From Whitmania pigra (lineage: Eukaryota; Annelida; Clitellata; Hirudinida; Haemopidae): 64,000 nt of DNA. Location: the NCBI GenBank assembly GCA_021613335.1, contig JAJTWR010000159.1, positions 3,890,001-3,954,000 of the forward strand. Direction: 5' to 3'. A program made the translations under genes and the position numbers. Positions 33,298-46,885 of this stretch are shown one piece after another; within the stretch, counting starts at the first letter, position 1; every line of letters starts with the position of its first letter. The notes beneath the pieces were generated by a model. That model made no database searches. It worked only from the letters and a program-made list of their open reading frames with translations, and was not told where the DNA came from.

Positions 33298-36200
33298 TCA
33301 GTCCTTGCTTGCACGGGAGGACTTCGGATGGTAGCCTCCTTCCCTGCCCTCATCCTGAAACCTCTGGGGGGAGGATGTCTCATGGCTGTTACCATGGTGA
33401 TCATTAGGGGCATTGTCATAGGGAAATGTTTGTGGCTTCATGTTGTCATGATGGGCTGCAAAGAAAATATACCGAGCTCTGAAACTGCAGAGATAAAATT
33501 AAACAATTTGACAGCCATGACAAAGAGAATAAGATTATAATAATAATAAGAATAAAATTACAATTGAAAATGCCAAAGTCACACTTGGCAAACAAGTGTT
33601 TGAGTACTCACCATCTTCATTGGTGTCATCATCATGATTGTCATCATCATCATCATCATCTTGTTGCTTTGTCGAGTACTCACTCAGGCTGTTGCGATCA
33701 CAATCAAAAGTCTGTTGACATCAATTAAACATTGCACACCATTGGAGAATAAATAAAGAATCTAAAAGCACTTGAAATGTAATATAATTGTAGAACAACA
33801 TGCAACAGCAGCAACAGTAACAACGACGAGAATGCAACCAGCAACAACAGCAGCAACTCATCACCAATCGGTGTGGAGAGACTCACGGTGGAAGTTGGGG
33901 TGGACGTTTCAGAGCGAGAATCACTCCTCCCCATGGACTTGGATCCGCTCTGCCTCTCCGGGGAATAGGGACCCGAGTAGCCATTCCCCCCGTTGTTGCT
34001 GGTCTTCATCTTTTTGGCCTTAGGTCCTCCGTCCTGGTTGTTCAAGTCGACCATCGGCTGCAGAATGCGGCGTCTCGCGTTTATGAACCTGTGCGGAAAA
34101 ATGAAAACAGTCTACTTCTACTTCTTTTCGGAACTAAACCGATAAAATATTCATCGCGAAATGCCGAGAAAATGAATAAATTATTAAACTTGCGATTGCA
34201 ATGAATTACAAAGAATTGTTACCAATTGTTGACTTGTAGGATGTTAAGGTTGGTGTGCTCTGCTAGGGTCTTCTTTTCTTCCTCAGTTGGGTAGGGATGC
34301 TAGCATCATTATCAAAACCGTTCATTCCATAATGTTGTCATCATTGTCATAACCATTCATTTATAATGCCATAACCATGAACATAAGATTAACATAAATA
34401 TATCAATAAAAACAGAATACTGAATTTAATCAAAAGAATATAACTAACGATCAATATATCATTTAATTAATATATCATTTAATCATTATATCATTTAATT
34501 ATTACTGTGTAATTACACAAAGATGTTACCAATAAGTGCTGAAAGAGCCATGTCTTCAAAACTCTTGTGGCCTGTTTGGGAAGGACCCCCCTCTTTGTTT
34601 TGGTCTTCTGATCATAATCGCCATCATCCAGAGCATCCAATGATGCCAGAAGTGTGGGGCTCACTTGAAAGTCAAGTTGAAACAAACATAAACTAATATA
34701 ATATAAGTTAAGTAATATAAAATAAAATAATTGAAAATAAATTAATTGAAAATGGATGGGCTGGAGGTAACAAATTGGAGAGAATGCGGATGAATTAAAC
34801 GAATTAAATGATTCATGACAATTGGATGTCTTTCGTCCGACCCAATGAAAGATGGATGAAGCAGAAATAAAACTTAAAAATCTAAAAACATTTGCAGAAA
34901 TTTTCTGAAGGCAATTAATAATCCGTGTTGATCCCATAAATCCATCAACAAAATTGATGATAACAAAAAAATGTTTAAAAGAATGAAGACCAAATTTTGT
35001 AGCATGAACAAAATAAATGAACGGTGTTTAATCAAACATCAAGCCAAAATTAAAAATAAACCAGCAACCGTTTGTCAAAACTTAAAAAGGATTGTTAAAG
35101 GAAAAATAAAAATATTTTGAAGATTTGAAGAAATCTTAATTAATTAATTAATTAACTAATTAACTATTTAATCCTACCGGCACCCATCCTAGAGCCTCCC
35201 ATGGAGAGGGGTGCCTGTTGCATGAGGAGAGCCTCAGGGTGCTGCTGGGGCTCTGAAGGTGGGTAGTCATGGGTCGACTGGTACATCTGCAGTGGAGTCT
35301 GTCAATGGGCATCAGTCGACATTTCAATCGCTTCAATCACATTTTGCAGTTTTGTCAGGCAAACTTTAACGAATAATAGGCTAAGAATCTATCCTAACCT
35401 GATGACGTTCGGAAAAACAAAATAAAAGAAATAACTCGTCGGTCAATCTCAGTGATTACCTGGTGTTCTTCAGTTTTACTGCTTTTGTGTCTGTAGAAAG
35501 AATCTTCAGGCAGAGATGGGTGTTGGGTTGGTGGTGCTCTGTGATCCAACTCCCTGGGTACTGACCTTCTCATGCCAGTATCCTGCATTATAGAACGTGA
35601 ATGAATGAATGAATGAATGAATGCATCATGCAACATGAATGAATGAATGCATCATGCAACATGAATGAATGAATGCATCATACAACATGAATGAATGAAG
35701 GAGTGAATGAATGCATCATACAACATGAATGAATGAAGGAGTGAATGAATGAGTTCATCATACAACACGATTGAATGCATCCTGCATTATGATGCTGCAA
35801 CTGATGTTTGGACCCAGATGCAGCACTAATGCCCATGTGGAATCTTTTCCCGAGGTCCCTGAAGACCAATTAGATAACAATGGTGCTTGCACTCACATCG
35901 AGATTCAATTAGCCAGAAAGATAGAAATCACTAAAACCATTCAAACAATTTTCACCAAAAAAAAAGGCTTTTTAACAAACTCAACGATGGTCTTACAATA
36001 ATTCTTCCAGATGCCTTAACTTGGAAACATGAAACAATTTAATCGTTGATTGCCATAAAAATCATCAGTCAAGCGACATAAAGCAATAATAAATAACGAC
36101 AAGAAAAGAGAGAGCTTACCATGCTTACACCATCCCTGGAGGGAGGATGCTGCTGGTGCTGTGGAGGAACTCTAATGTCGCCATAGGCAATGCTGCCACC

Positions 36201-37242
36201 ACTGTTGTTGTTGCTGTTGTTGACTCGGCTGTAAGACGACTCGGAACTCTGCGACGTCGACATCATGACGTCGTTCGAGTCCGACTCGAAAGCATCGATG
36301 TGGAGCAATTGTTCGTTCTGCAGTTTCGTTCTCAGGCAAGAGATGTAGCGAGTGCAGAAGTCTTTGCATAATTCATTCACTTTGTCCAGTTCGAGCAAGT
36401 GTATCCATAAAATCTGAATGGCCTTTATCATCTACAACCAAGACAATGCCAATGCCCAATTAACTAAAACGATAGATATGAAATGTTACAAATCAAGAGT
36501 TAAAGATAACAGTTGCATCTACTCAGAAACTCACCAAACTGTCAACTTCAGGTCTCTCCCCGATGGACTGTTCAAAGTCCACCAGCCTCTGTTGGTGATG
36601 ATGAACAAACGACTGAATGTCGACCTTGAGGTTCGTCACCAAAGGACAATCGGGAGTTTGGGTGACTTGCTCGCATCTCTCGAACAAGAGAGCCATCAAC
36701 GGAAATAGTGGATGTCTAAAATGTTTTTATGTTTTATTCAAGTTGAACTTAAAATTATTAAGTGATAAGATTAAATTCAAGATAAATTCCAAACAAATTT
36801 TATTTCTTGTATAATATTTCTTTAGGATTGAGGCAGTTGTGGTAGGTCACTTGACTCAGTTGAAAGTGACCGCAAATAAACTAAATTTTACCAAACTTTT
36901 CAATTTCCTAGCACTAAAACTAATAGAAAACCAAAGCAGCATACCAATCTTAATCTCCAAAACAAAATATTTCCATCAACTTTAACATTTCAAATCTTAT
37001 AAATTGATACAATTAACAATCTCAGTTTCCACAATAAAACAAACTAATAAAAAACACAACTTGTAAAATGAAATAAATGAATCGATAAAATATAAAATTC
37101 ATTTCTTTGAATTTAGCTAGAATGACAAGCCAACAAGGCAACCATTGTATAGCAATCCCATGTTATAGTTATGAATACGAAAAAAAAATTACTTGTAAAT
37201 CGATCTCTTGTCTGATTCAGATGGTTCAATCATTGAGGACAT
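33298..37242 (-). CDS. PKNOX: PKNOX/Prep TALE homeobox gene, 10 exons
   Basis: Nuclear TALE-class homeodomain cofactor that pairs with PBC proteins and Hox. Exons: 37193-37242, 36535-36715, 36120-36431, 35460-35582, 35178-35298, 34530-34663, 34223-34299, 33887-34088, 33612-33711, 33298-33455; 1458 nt, 485 aa, all phases consistent. The first exon gives [17 protein letters not shown]; the second [16 protein letters not shown]; the third [33 protein letters not shown], together the MEIS-N region that binds PBC. The homeodomain covers exons 6-8 ([49 protein letters not shown]). The C-terminus has an Asp run encoded by (ATC)n on the + strand, then an STOP-terminated exon [14 protein letters not shown]...SKD. 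The KRGVLPK start and LQPM after the homeodomain are PKNOX rather than Meis features. A further 5' coding exon is possible because the frame is open upstream of the chosen ATG. Confidence 0.95.
33887..34663 (-). CDS. PKNOX: PKNOX homeodomain exons 6-8
   Basis: Exon 34530-34663 ends QHLL|gtaaca; 34223-34299 starts [10 protein letters not shown], supplying the three-residue TALE loop (PYP), and ends NNtg|gt in phase 2; 33887-34088 starts with the g completing Trp, then [28 protein letters not shown]. The Trp-Phe boundary intron in helix 3 is common to TALE genes. A Ser/Thr-rich tail follows ([14 protein letters not shown]). Confidence 0.94.
35598..35790. repeat. Compound GAATGAAT / GCATCATRCAACAT repeat in PKNOX intron
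   Basis: Blocks of (GAAT)n alternate with gcatcatgcaacat about five times, with a ggagt variant in later copies. It lies between PKNOX exons 3 and 4. Confidence 0.85.
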
Positions 37243-39458
37243 TTGTACAAGTGTCACTAGCTGCTATTACACGTCTATTCTACAACAGAAAGTTGTTCAA
37301 TTAAAAACCCAAAATACATATTCGTAGTTGAATACTCGACATTAAAAATTACTGAAGCACTTGTACATCGTAATGCGCAGATTGTATTATACTTGCTGCA
37401 AAATCGTCAGCTGTGCATTTCTAAATCCAGCACACCACCCAATTCAGAGAGCATCAGTTCCCCTAGATAATCCACTAAAAATTACAATAACCTTCTCAGA
37501 CACTTCAGCACCAGATGAAATCAATCCACAAAAATAATTAATTCGACATAATCGATCAAGCCCTTTAATTACCGATAAATTAGATTCAAAATGGCAGAGA
37601 GAGATGCACAAGATTTTAAATTCACAGATGTCGTCCTATTTGCAATTAAATTAACAAATTGCATACAAAACTTTATATTTTACTTTATAAATTGCATTTG
37701 TAATAACTTATTTTGTTTTAAAAATACATGTCATAGCAAGCCTTTCGATGTAAACGAATTTATTTTAGCATTTCATTAAAGCGTTTTTTAAAATGTAGTT
37801 TTTATTATTTTTGTTGCAAAATTTACATTTTTTGTTTTGATCTTATTTTGACTTCAAGCAATATGAAAATTGCAGGTTGCTATTCCCAAGATATTGTTAA
37901 AGTATTTCGTAATTCTGGCGCAAATTTTTTAAAGTAAATTATTTGTTGAAGTAACTTCAACCATTGGCCAAGTTTAATTTTTTAGTCCATATGGACTCAA
38001 AGGCATTCTTTAAAACGAGTTTTTTTTTCAAAAGTGGACAATTTTAAAAAATAAAGATCTAAACTGGCAAGATCAATGTTGAAGATAATGAGTATACCTC
38101 ATAATAAACTGACGATGAATCAGAGTTTGATTACAGTGGCGTATGTCCAAAGCAGAACTTTAACACCACTTCAATATTGAATTTTCCCTGAATAAAAACT
38201 TTATGTTTTGAGGACAGAGTGAAAACAGGCTAAATCGGAGTTGATTACAGAAGAGGGCTCTATTCCAGATCTACAGACCAACAACGTTTGTAGACCTGCC
38301 ATCCAGTGTCGCAAGTCGGGCAGATGATTTGACGAGGGTCCCCTGGTTGCCGACGTGAGCCTACGCTTACCAGGGAGATGTGCTCTGCGGGTAAAAGACG
38401 GCCATGACCTAGGAGAGACTTGAAGATGAGTGTAGAAATTTTGTAATCTATTCTTTAACGAATGCATAGGCAATAGAGATTGTGAAGAAAGGGAATATCG
38501 TGGACGAATTTTTATTAGGAAAGTGTTTTGTTTTGGAAATCTGTCGAGGCTGAGGAATTGAAAATTCTCCATTGGATAGTATGATAAACTTTGGTTTGAA
38601 AATTATTGATTGCATTACACATTTTTCGCCTACATTCAGGATTAGACTCAACTCAACAGCATATTTTCACCGTCATTGAATATCTCTAAGTTTACGTAAT
38701 AATTCTATCTATTTTATTGCGATAACTTGCAAGAAACGGATTTTACGTAGTTATTTACAGTTGCAGCAACAGAAATTTCATCAACACGTGCATAATATTC
38801 AAACGAAAAATGTTTTATTTTTGGCTACCGTCATAAAGTATTTGTGAAAAGGATCTTATGAAACCAGAGGAACCAAATTTTTCTCTGCAGCTTGACAACG
38901 TAGGTTCATTTCAGTTTTTTTTTTAATTTTGTGTTGAATACTACTGAAACCCAATTAATTAGCAGTAGTATCGATCATTATGTGATCCAGTAACTTAATT
39001 ATCTTGCGCTAAAACACCTTTCGGAAAATCAGCTCCCACGGTTCTTAAATTCTTATGCACATTCGACATTCATAAATAGCGTATCTTTTTTAATTTGAAC
39101 CACAACTCCATGTTTATTCAAACGTTAAAAGACAGCAAATAGTTAATAAAATCAAGTAACAGGAACTTCCTTGGACACGATGAGACCTACTGTCGCCTGT
39201 GGACATCGATTATTCATGCAATCGTTAGCAACGAGTTGGCCAAATAAATGGTTTGATAAAAATTTTAATAAAACGCACTTGTGGCCTCAAAAGATGAAAC
39301 CATCGAAAGATTTATTGAATGCGTTCTGCTCACCAATGGAGAAAGTTCAGAGGGGAGTTATTACGAAATCGCTGAAGATGCAAAAAAAAAAAAAACATTT
39401 CGTCTAACAAAATGGCCACATATTTATTTTAAAATCAGATAATTTTCGTTTGAAAAGT
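37243..39458. other. PKNOX 5' flank and calponin 3' flank, no gene seen
   Basis: AT-rich sequence. One minus-strand open frame (38201-38572) has no recognisable domain. It probably contains the PKNOX promoter/5' UTR and the 3' UTR of the calponin-like gene; I could not place poly(A) signals with confidence. Confidence 0.5.
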
Positions 39459-41959
39459 TTACTCTTCTTCTTCTTCCTCCTCCTCCTCCTCAGGTTCTCC
39501 ATTGGCATGTCCGTCAGCTTGGTTCAAGTCCCCAGCATGGCGTTGGCTTCCAAAGCTCTGTCCTGCCTGAGTGGCACCCTTGTTGGAGCCTGCCTGGAGT
39601 CCAATGATTCCAGAAGACTCGGCGCAGATGTCCTCCACCTTCATATCGGCTCCATGACGAACTGATCCGAACGAGAGACCGCTCTGGTTGGCACATTTGT
39701 TGGTTCCCATCTGCAGTCCAATGACGGCAGAACCTTCTTTAGAAACGTCATCAGCGCGGATGTCAGCAACGTGGCGGACACCTCCGAAGCTCATTCCTGC
39801 TTGATTGGCATACTTGTTGCTGCCCATCTGGTAACCAATGAGGGCCTGGCCTTCCCTGCAAAGATCATCGGCTCTGATGTCGGCAACGTGTCTGACACCT
39901 CCAATGACGATTCCAGATTGAGTGGCAAATCTGTTGGTGCCCATCTGAAGACCAATGACCGACTGGCCGTCCTTGTTGATATCGTCAGCCCTAATGTCGG
40001 CGGCATGACGCACTGCTCCGATAGCGGTCATTCCAGCCTGTGAAGCGCATTTGTTGGTGCCTGCCTGAAGACCGATGACAGTCTGCCCATCCTTGTTGAC
40101 GTCATCGGCTCTAATATCGGCTCCGTGTCTCACTCCACCAATCACGATGCCAGCCTGGGTGGCGAACTTGTTTGATCCAGCCTGGAGTCCTATGAGTCCG
40201 TGAGCATCCTTGGACATATCGACGCACTTGATGTCGGATCCGTGTCTGACGCTACCAATCCTCATGCCAGCTTGAGTGGCAAAGCGGTTGGTTCCAGCCT
40301 GAAGGCTGAGTTCAGTGTTGCTCTCCTTCTTCAAGTCATCGGCACGAATATCTGCGCAGTGTCTCACGCTGCCGATTCTCATTCCCTTCTGGGTGGCAAA
40401 CTTGTTGGATCCAGCCTGGAGTCCGACAATTCCATGTCCTTGCCTCAGTTTTTCCTTTGAAAAGTTGCGCTTGTTTTCCTCCGTGAATTTGGGACCGATT
40501 GTTGGCCCAGAAAACCCGTGCCTCTGAGCCTGTTTATAAGAATGCCGTAATGATTTAAAAGGTGATTCGAGAAACGTTAATCACACAAATCATTTCACCT
40601 CAGATCCAAGGACTTGGAGACAGGAGACAACTTGAGGGAGATTTCTGCCCTCAAAGAGATCAACAGTTTGGAAGATGGCAGTTTTGGGAACTCCATAGTT
40701 TTGACAGAAAGCCAAGAAATTCTGGATGTTTTCCATCTGGAAATATATTACGTTTATCATTTAATCTAAAGAATGATATTATTTTTCATCAATTAGTTTC
40801 CCTTTAATAATTTTATTATTTAATATTTAATTAAATCAGGAATAATAAGAAAACTAACCTGCTTGTAGGGGATATCCTGAGTGTTGAGTCTCAGAGTTTG
40901 CTTCTTGGCCTTAGGGGGAAGATTGGGACTGTCCTTCTGCAGAATTCTTGCCAACCTGTAAATATTATTATTAATGTAAATAATATAATTATAACTATTA
41001 ATGTAAATTAATATTTCAATATTATTATTAAATTTTCTTAAATATATTAAATTATTATTTGTTGTATTGTTATTATTTATTATTAATAACTATCTCTGAT
41101 ACTAGACGCCAGGCGTCTCTTTTGGCTCAATACAATAAATACTAAATAATATAAATAATAAAAGTTAATCATTATTATTATTATTATTATTACTAATGTT
41201 ATCATGCAAATGTTTCAAATGTTGAATCGATTATTGCAGAAAACAAGTGGCTTTACTTGATCAAAGTCTGCCCATCACGAAGAGCATTTTCCACACTGGA
41301 TGAACCCGGCTCAATGTCAGCCTGAACCAGCTGCTTGAGCCATCCCAAAACCTCAGCTTCGGCCTTCGAATCGTAGCGGGCTGCAATCTGAAGGTCACGA
41401 GTAGAGGTCATGTAGACGTTAAAGTCGTTTTAATATTTAGAATTAAGATTTAGATATTTAGATTAATTCAGCCGCTATGAATTTAATACTGTAATCAATT
41501 AGTCAGCTAAAATGTTGTGGAGTAAAATTAAATTATTATTTTAAAATAAACGTTAATTATAAGTGGATTAAGATGGCGAAAATAAACTCTGCAAATGAGC
41601 GTGCTAATGTCTCGAGATAAGTTGGCTTTGTTAATTACACGCTGCAATCAACTAAGCAACGGAGTGTTGATGATGAACATGACGACAAACACATGACGTT
41701 GTCCGAGGCAGCCGGTTGTGAAATTGTTCAGCGGAGTGATGGAAATTTGTGCAATCTCAAGCAATAGCAAGCAGTATTGTCAGAATATTATTTCATTATT
41801 TTAATTTATGACACGAAATTAACATGCGACGACTTAGCATTTCATTAAATTGCTATCCCGCTCGTTGCATAAAAGCGAGTTTAGATGGCTTTTTATTAAA
41901 ATTGTTACCTTGTTTCTAACGAGGACCATGTCACCTGCTGCTTCAGCTCTTTTCGACAT
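39459..41959 (-). CDS. Calponin/transgelin-family protein with eight repeats
   Basis: Actin-binding smooth or obliquely striated muscle protein. Exons: 41909-41959, 41257-41387, 40859-40955, 40599-40736, 39459-40529; 1488 nt, 495 aa, phases all consistent. ATG at 41959 begins MSKRAEAAGDMV. The CH domain runs over exons 2-4 (AARYDSKAEAEVLGWLKQLV, LRDGQTLIKLARILQ, MENIQNFLAFCQNYGVPKTAIFQTVDLFEG). Exon 5 starts AQRHGFSGPTIGPKFTEEN, as in transgelin, then holds eight units of about 39 aa modelled on GLQAGTNKFATQAGM..GGVRHGADIRADD, and ends in a Glu run. Vertebrate calponins have three such repeats and transgelins one. Units are similar but not identical, pointing to old tandem expansion within one exon. 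Confidence 0.96.
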
Positions 41960-44900
41960 TTTCAATCGATTCTAGTTGCTCTTGAAGAAAAAAAATTCTA
42001 ACTTCTATTATCAAACAGCTCCGACTTGCAACAACTTCGAGAGAACTTATAGACTCTTCAGTGAACGAAGCGAATCCTCGAAATTAAAGCCCTCCTTTTG
42101 ATCGACGCCACTACTGAAACTCTCGATCAAGATCCCGAAAACTTAGTTTTAAGCAAACAAGGGCTGCCTTCTTCGCCTCTCCTGGCTACAGTTGCAACGG
42201 AGGAATTGCACTGTTGCTCAAGAATTTTTGCTGATCTTCGCTGCTGGGCCGAGTTATACTTCGCTCCTGGCCCATCTCACACCTGTATGAGATGTTCGCG
42301 CACGTTGTTGATGTTGTTGTTGTTGATGATGCTATTTGTGTCGTTGTTACATTCGGAGTGGTCTTGAAATTGTTGTTCTCGTGGCTACCAAATACCAATA
42401 CACCATACCGAACGGCATTAAGTTTACGATATGATAACATTTTGGAATGTAGCAAAATACAATTCTTTTTTAAACTTTTCCGTTTTATTTTAACGCGAGA
42501 ATTTATTCTAAAAAATTTTAGAGTCTGAGTTATCTTTCTTTGTTACATTTTACAACATATTTAACGCCCGTAAATTATTTTAATTTAATTAAAAATAACT
42601 TTTTAAAGAGGAAATGCATTTCTAAAATGCTTGACATTATAGTCTTAGTTCTTCAACACTGCAGGATGACTTTGATGGAGAAAAACTCAGGCGGACCATT
42701 TCCATTTGGTTGCTTGAGGATGCCAGAAATAGTTCTTCTTCTGCTTACGTAGGCATGTGAGATGGAGGAGAGATATGGAGCAGGGAGAAGAGGGATGGAA
42801 AGGAAATAAAAGATGCCTGAGAATATGGAAAAGCGGATTGAAAAAGAGTCGAGCAACTGTTTTGGAGCTGCAGCTCAGCGCGGCATAAATTTGCAACCAG
42901 CACGTCAAGTTTTTTGAAGTTCAATAGTTTATTCCACAAAGTTGAATTTTACATTAGTATTTTTAATTTTATTTTTAGTTTTTATTCTGCTTAATAACTA
43001 CCTCGTGCTATTATTTCATTCATCTGAAGAGATGGAAAGTAGTATGTTATAAAACAAATTTTCTAAATAAAAAATAAACTATGCGTGTGTTTAAATTAAT
43101 TTAGAAATTTGTCGTCAATTAATTCTAATTTATACATTTGCACACGATGAATTCCCAACAAATTGACGATTATTCTGCATAACAACATAATACATAATAA
43201 TAATAATAATAATAAGTAGAGAGAGTTATAATAAAATGGATAATTGCATAACATCACAATAACTTGCCATCCGAAGCCCAACAAGCATTTCATTAATGCC
43301 TTAGTTCCTGTGATTCCATTTCAATGCTTCTCGAAATAACTGCACAACTGGATGCTTCGAACAAGTTGGAATTCCATTCGCTCGCTAACAAATTATCAGG
43401 TAAAAATAATTACTCAATAACTAAAGGATTAAAAGTAAATTCGTGATTTTCTATTTTTGTTTTGAGAGGTTTGCGGATATTAGCTTTCCCAGCCCTTCCT
43501 GCTTGCGGATTGGACGGATGTGGAGCAAATATTCCGATCATCGTTCACATTCACTCCTCCATTCCTTCTAAGGAAAGTGCTTCTGGAAAACGAGGGATCG
43601 GATCATGAAGATCAAATAAATAAATTCTACGGGATTCTAAATACCCCGTTGGCTCGAATTAAATTGGGATAAAAGTCATCCTTTCCGTAATAGCAGAACT
43701 TAAAGTACGAATATTGAATGGATCTCATTTCGAATTTTCTTTCTTAGTTTTTAGAAATTTGAGTTCTTGAACTTTTCGTGATCATATTTTGAATTAACAA
43801 CTTGAAATTAATTTCGAGTTAATAATAATTTAATTCCTCGCAAGTACAATTTCGAATGTCCACAAAATAATTTTGAATGCGCCTCCAAACAACTCTTTCA
43901 AGATTCAGTTTAAATGGAATTAAAGCGCTCATTTTCTGCAATACTCTGCAATACAAAGTACTTTAGCTTTGTAATGCTCCTATAAAAAGATATTAGCCAA
44001 TTTATGAGAGGACAAATCGAACTCAGGCGTCTAAGAACACTTGAAAGATTGGCCATTTCTCATCCATAGAGCAATGTCTGGGATGTCTCTCCTTACCCGC
44101 TCATTCTTGTTTTTGTGGCGCACTGTGTTCATGCAGTGTATATTTTCTTTATAATATATTTTCTTTTACATAAAAAATAAATTATTCCATGACTTTCTTT
44201 CGGATTTTCCAAGAAATTCATGAAAAATTATCTCTCGCGAACGGAAGAAAAGCAGAAAAAAGATTCTTTTGTTGGAAAATATTTTTTCTCTCTTAATCAA
44301 AATGGCAACTTCCTGACAACGATTAAATGGAAAATAAATAAAAAAAATTTATTCCCAAAACCTTCCCCAAGAATCTTATCCTTCTTTTTTTCCGTGAACA
44401 ATGCATTGTTTGTCTGCTTCCTAGAATCAATTTTTAATAAGAACTTTTTGCGAATATCGTGAAATATAAATTGATTTGAAGACATCAAAAGCAGTAAATG
44501 TCAGTAACGACGCTTTTTTGTGTCCTGAGAGGCATTTTGATCAACTCAATGAATCCATGCTGAATGAAGGAATGACCTGGAATTGGACGCAGTGGATGAT
44601 CGATGACAAGCTCATCTTATGTCCCACGTGCCTCGGAATTTACCACATGGCAGTCCACTTCCACTTCCAATCCAGGAATCACTCCTCACAAACGACTTAT
44701 TGTGCCTGGAATGAATTGCTTGACACGAAGATTCATTCCTCGCATTATTAATATCAATTTATTATGGTCACCACCCCATGAATATTAACGACGAACCGCG
44801 ATTGATAAAATTTGATCTTATGCAATCATAATTCACATCATGCTATCTTACAAACAATATCTCAGTACACCGAAAGTAATGTGTATTTCTATTCAATCAA

Positions 44901-46881
44901 ACTTTGAAAACATCATGAGTTGAATAATAATGCTTAACGCTTAAAATAAATATGCTCGATTAGTTTGACAAACTATTTCATGTGCAAAAGGCTTAAAATA
45001 AGGAGTCCATTATTTTTTGTTTAAATTGTCAAACTACAAATTCCAATCACTTTAGTAATAAATCAATCTAATGACAGAATGAAAATCGTTTTTCAGAAAT
45101 AAATAGAAAATTCTCGCAAATCTGTGAAAAAAGTTTGACATCAGAATAGGTGGAAGTTTTGATGTGGTTTTTGTCAAAAAAACAGAGCACGTCAATCAAA
45201 AATATTTCCAACAAACCATTTCTTCTGCCGTCTCTTCCCGCCATCAGCGTGTGTTCATTTGAGATTAGAACGTTCTTTGCCCCATGGAAGGACGCTAATG
45301 CCTTCTTTCATTTCCTTTAATCCTCTGATGGGTCGTATTAAATCAAAATTTGTTGTATTTACCACCAATGATTCATCAGTTAAACTCAGTGTGTTCTCAA
45401 GAGATAATAATCGAACTGATGCTGGTGGATTTGAATTAAGGGCAGATAAAAATAGATTCTCATGAAAATCACGCATAACTTTCAAATGCAATATCGTCTC
45501 GAAGAAATTGCCAGAGTGGACAGTGAGTTATGAAGATAATTGGAAATATCTATAACGACACAGACATATTGTAATGATGAATAATAATATGCAAAAATTA
45601 AAATAACATGAAAGTATTCTAATAATGAATAATTATAAAAAGGAACAATAATAATAATAATAATTATAATAAAAACATTATGATAATGAAGGAAAGGTTC
45701 ATGATGAATCAACTCATCGTAACTCCAAATGATCATTCTGGAAAAAGCCAGCAGAACATAAAATCCTTCCTTTACGCTTCCTCAATTGATTCACACCCAC
45801 CTGTATTGCCAGTACGTGAGTACTTTGACAGTACTCCCGCGTACCAATGTGATTGAATTGGCTTCTCCACACGTTCCAATGTTTTTTGCTCACACGTGCG
45901 ACACGAGCAAAGAATTTTCATTTGCATTTTGGACGTTCTTTATGAACAGCAGGAGACAAAATCCTGCTTATGAGAATTTTCTTCCCGCGAAAAATAGGCA
46001 ATCTTCAATAAGCAGACGACTTTGACGACTGATATTTTAACGTTCGTCAGAGAACTAATTATAAATCTATAATGTGTAATCAATAATGGAACGAGGCTAT
46101 AGGGAAATGAAATAATGCAATATTACTAATGATAACAAGTTATGAGTAATAAGTAAATATTGTTAGTGTTGTTAGTATTGCTAGTATATTGTATATAGTA
46201 TATTGTTAGTACATTGCTAGTATTGCATTAACATGCAGGCAGCATGAACTCGAACATCGGGAAAAACCAATCTTGCAAAGTCGTAGCTAAAAACAGAAAA
46301 CACCCTGCTTGAATAATCGACATCCAGGTATGGATTCGATGCGAGGACAGTCTTTCACTCTCCTGGAATGAAATTATCCACGTGCACGAGACTTTTCCAT
46401 CCAATTTTTCAGATGGAGTAGAATTATTATTAGTTTTCGGAATTGAATTTGCGAGGATTTCAGATGTTTAAGCGGTGCGCAACTTATTTAATTGTTGTCT
46501 CTCGCTCGAAAAATCCGATTTACAAAATTTGATTTTATGAATTTTCTTTACGTTATGTTTTAATATTAAATTATGCAAAAAATTGCAACTGCGGGAAATA
46601 TTTTTTTTTAGTTTTGAATGACATTTACTATTTGCTTAAATTTCTTAAAAGTCTCATTTGAAAACAAAACGCGTCCTGCTTACACCTCCGTTGGCGAATC
46701 TTCGTGTCAGGCTTTGTTCATTTCCATTTTCACACCCTAAAATTTAAAAAATCTCCTTTTTTGGAGTAAATAACAACAACAATAATTACAATATGATAAT
46801 GATATGTAAATAATAATTTTAATAATAATATTGTGATGCAACATTTTATTAAACAGATTTCTAAACATTCCGGTGCTCATG
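41960..46881. other. Long stretch without supported genes
   Basis: Mostly unique AT-rich DNA with short (TTG)n at 42305-42340 and (TAA)n at 43197-43215 and 45650-45665. Several open frames of 60-90 codons (for example 44476-44751 + and 45255-45491 -) have no family features. Nothing else is seen. Confidence 0.5.
42043..42052 (-). promoter_or_regulatory. Possible TATA box of the calponin-like gene
   Basis: On the minus strand the sequence is agtcTATAAGttct, about 85-90 bp upstream of the start codon. The position fits a core promoter with a short 5' UTR, but in DNA this AT-rich the match alone is weak evidence. Confidence 0.3.
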
Positions 46882-46885
46882 ATAT

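Noticed and set aside
38201..38572. 123-codon minus-strand frame between PKNOX and calponin-like genes
   Set aside because: Considered as a LINE zinc-knuckle end (CPTCDTGW in another frame) but the spacing and the remaining residues do not fit.
39171..39407. 78-codon plus-strand frame next to the calponin-like stop codon
   Set aside because: No recognisable motif and ends in a poly-Lys run from an A-tract; more likely 3' flank of the calponin-like gene.
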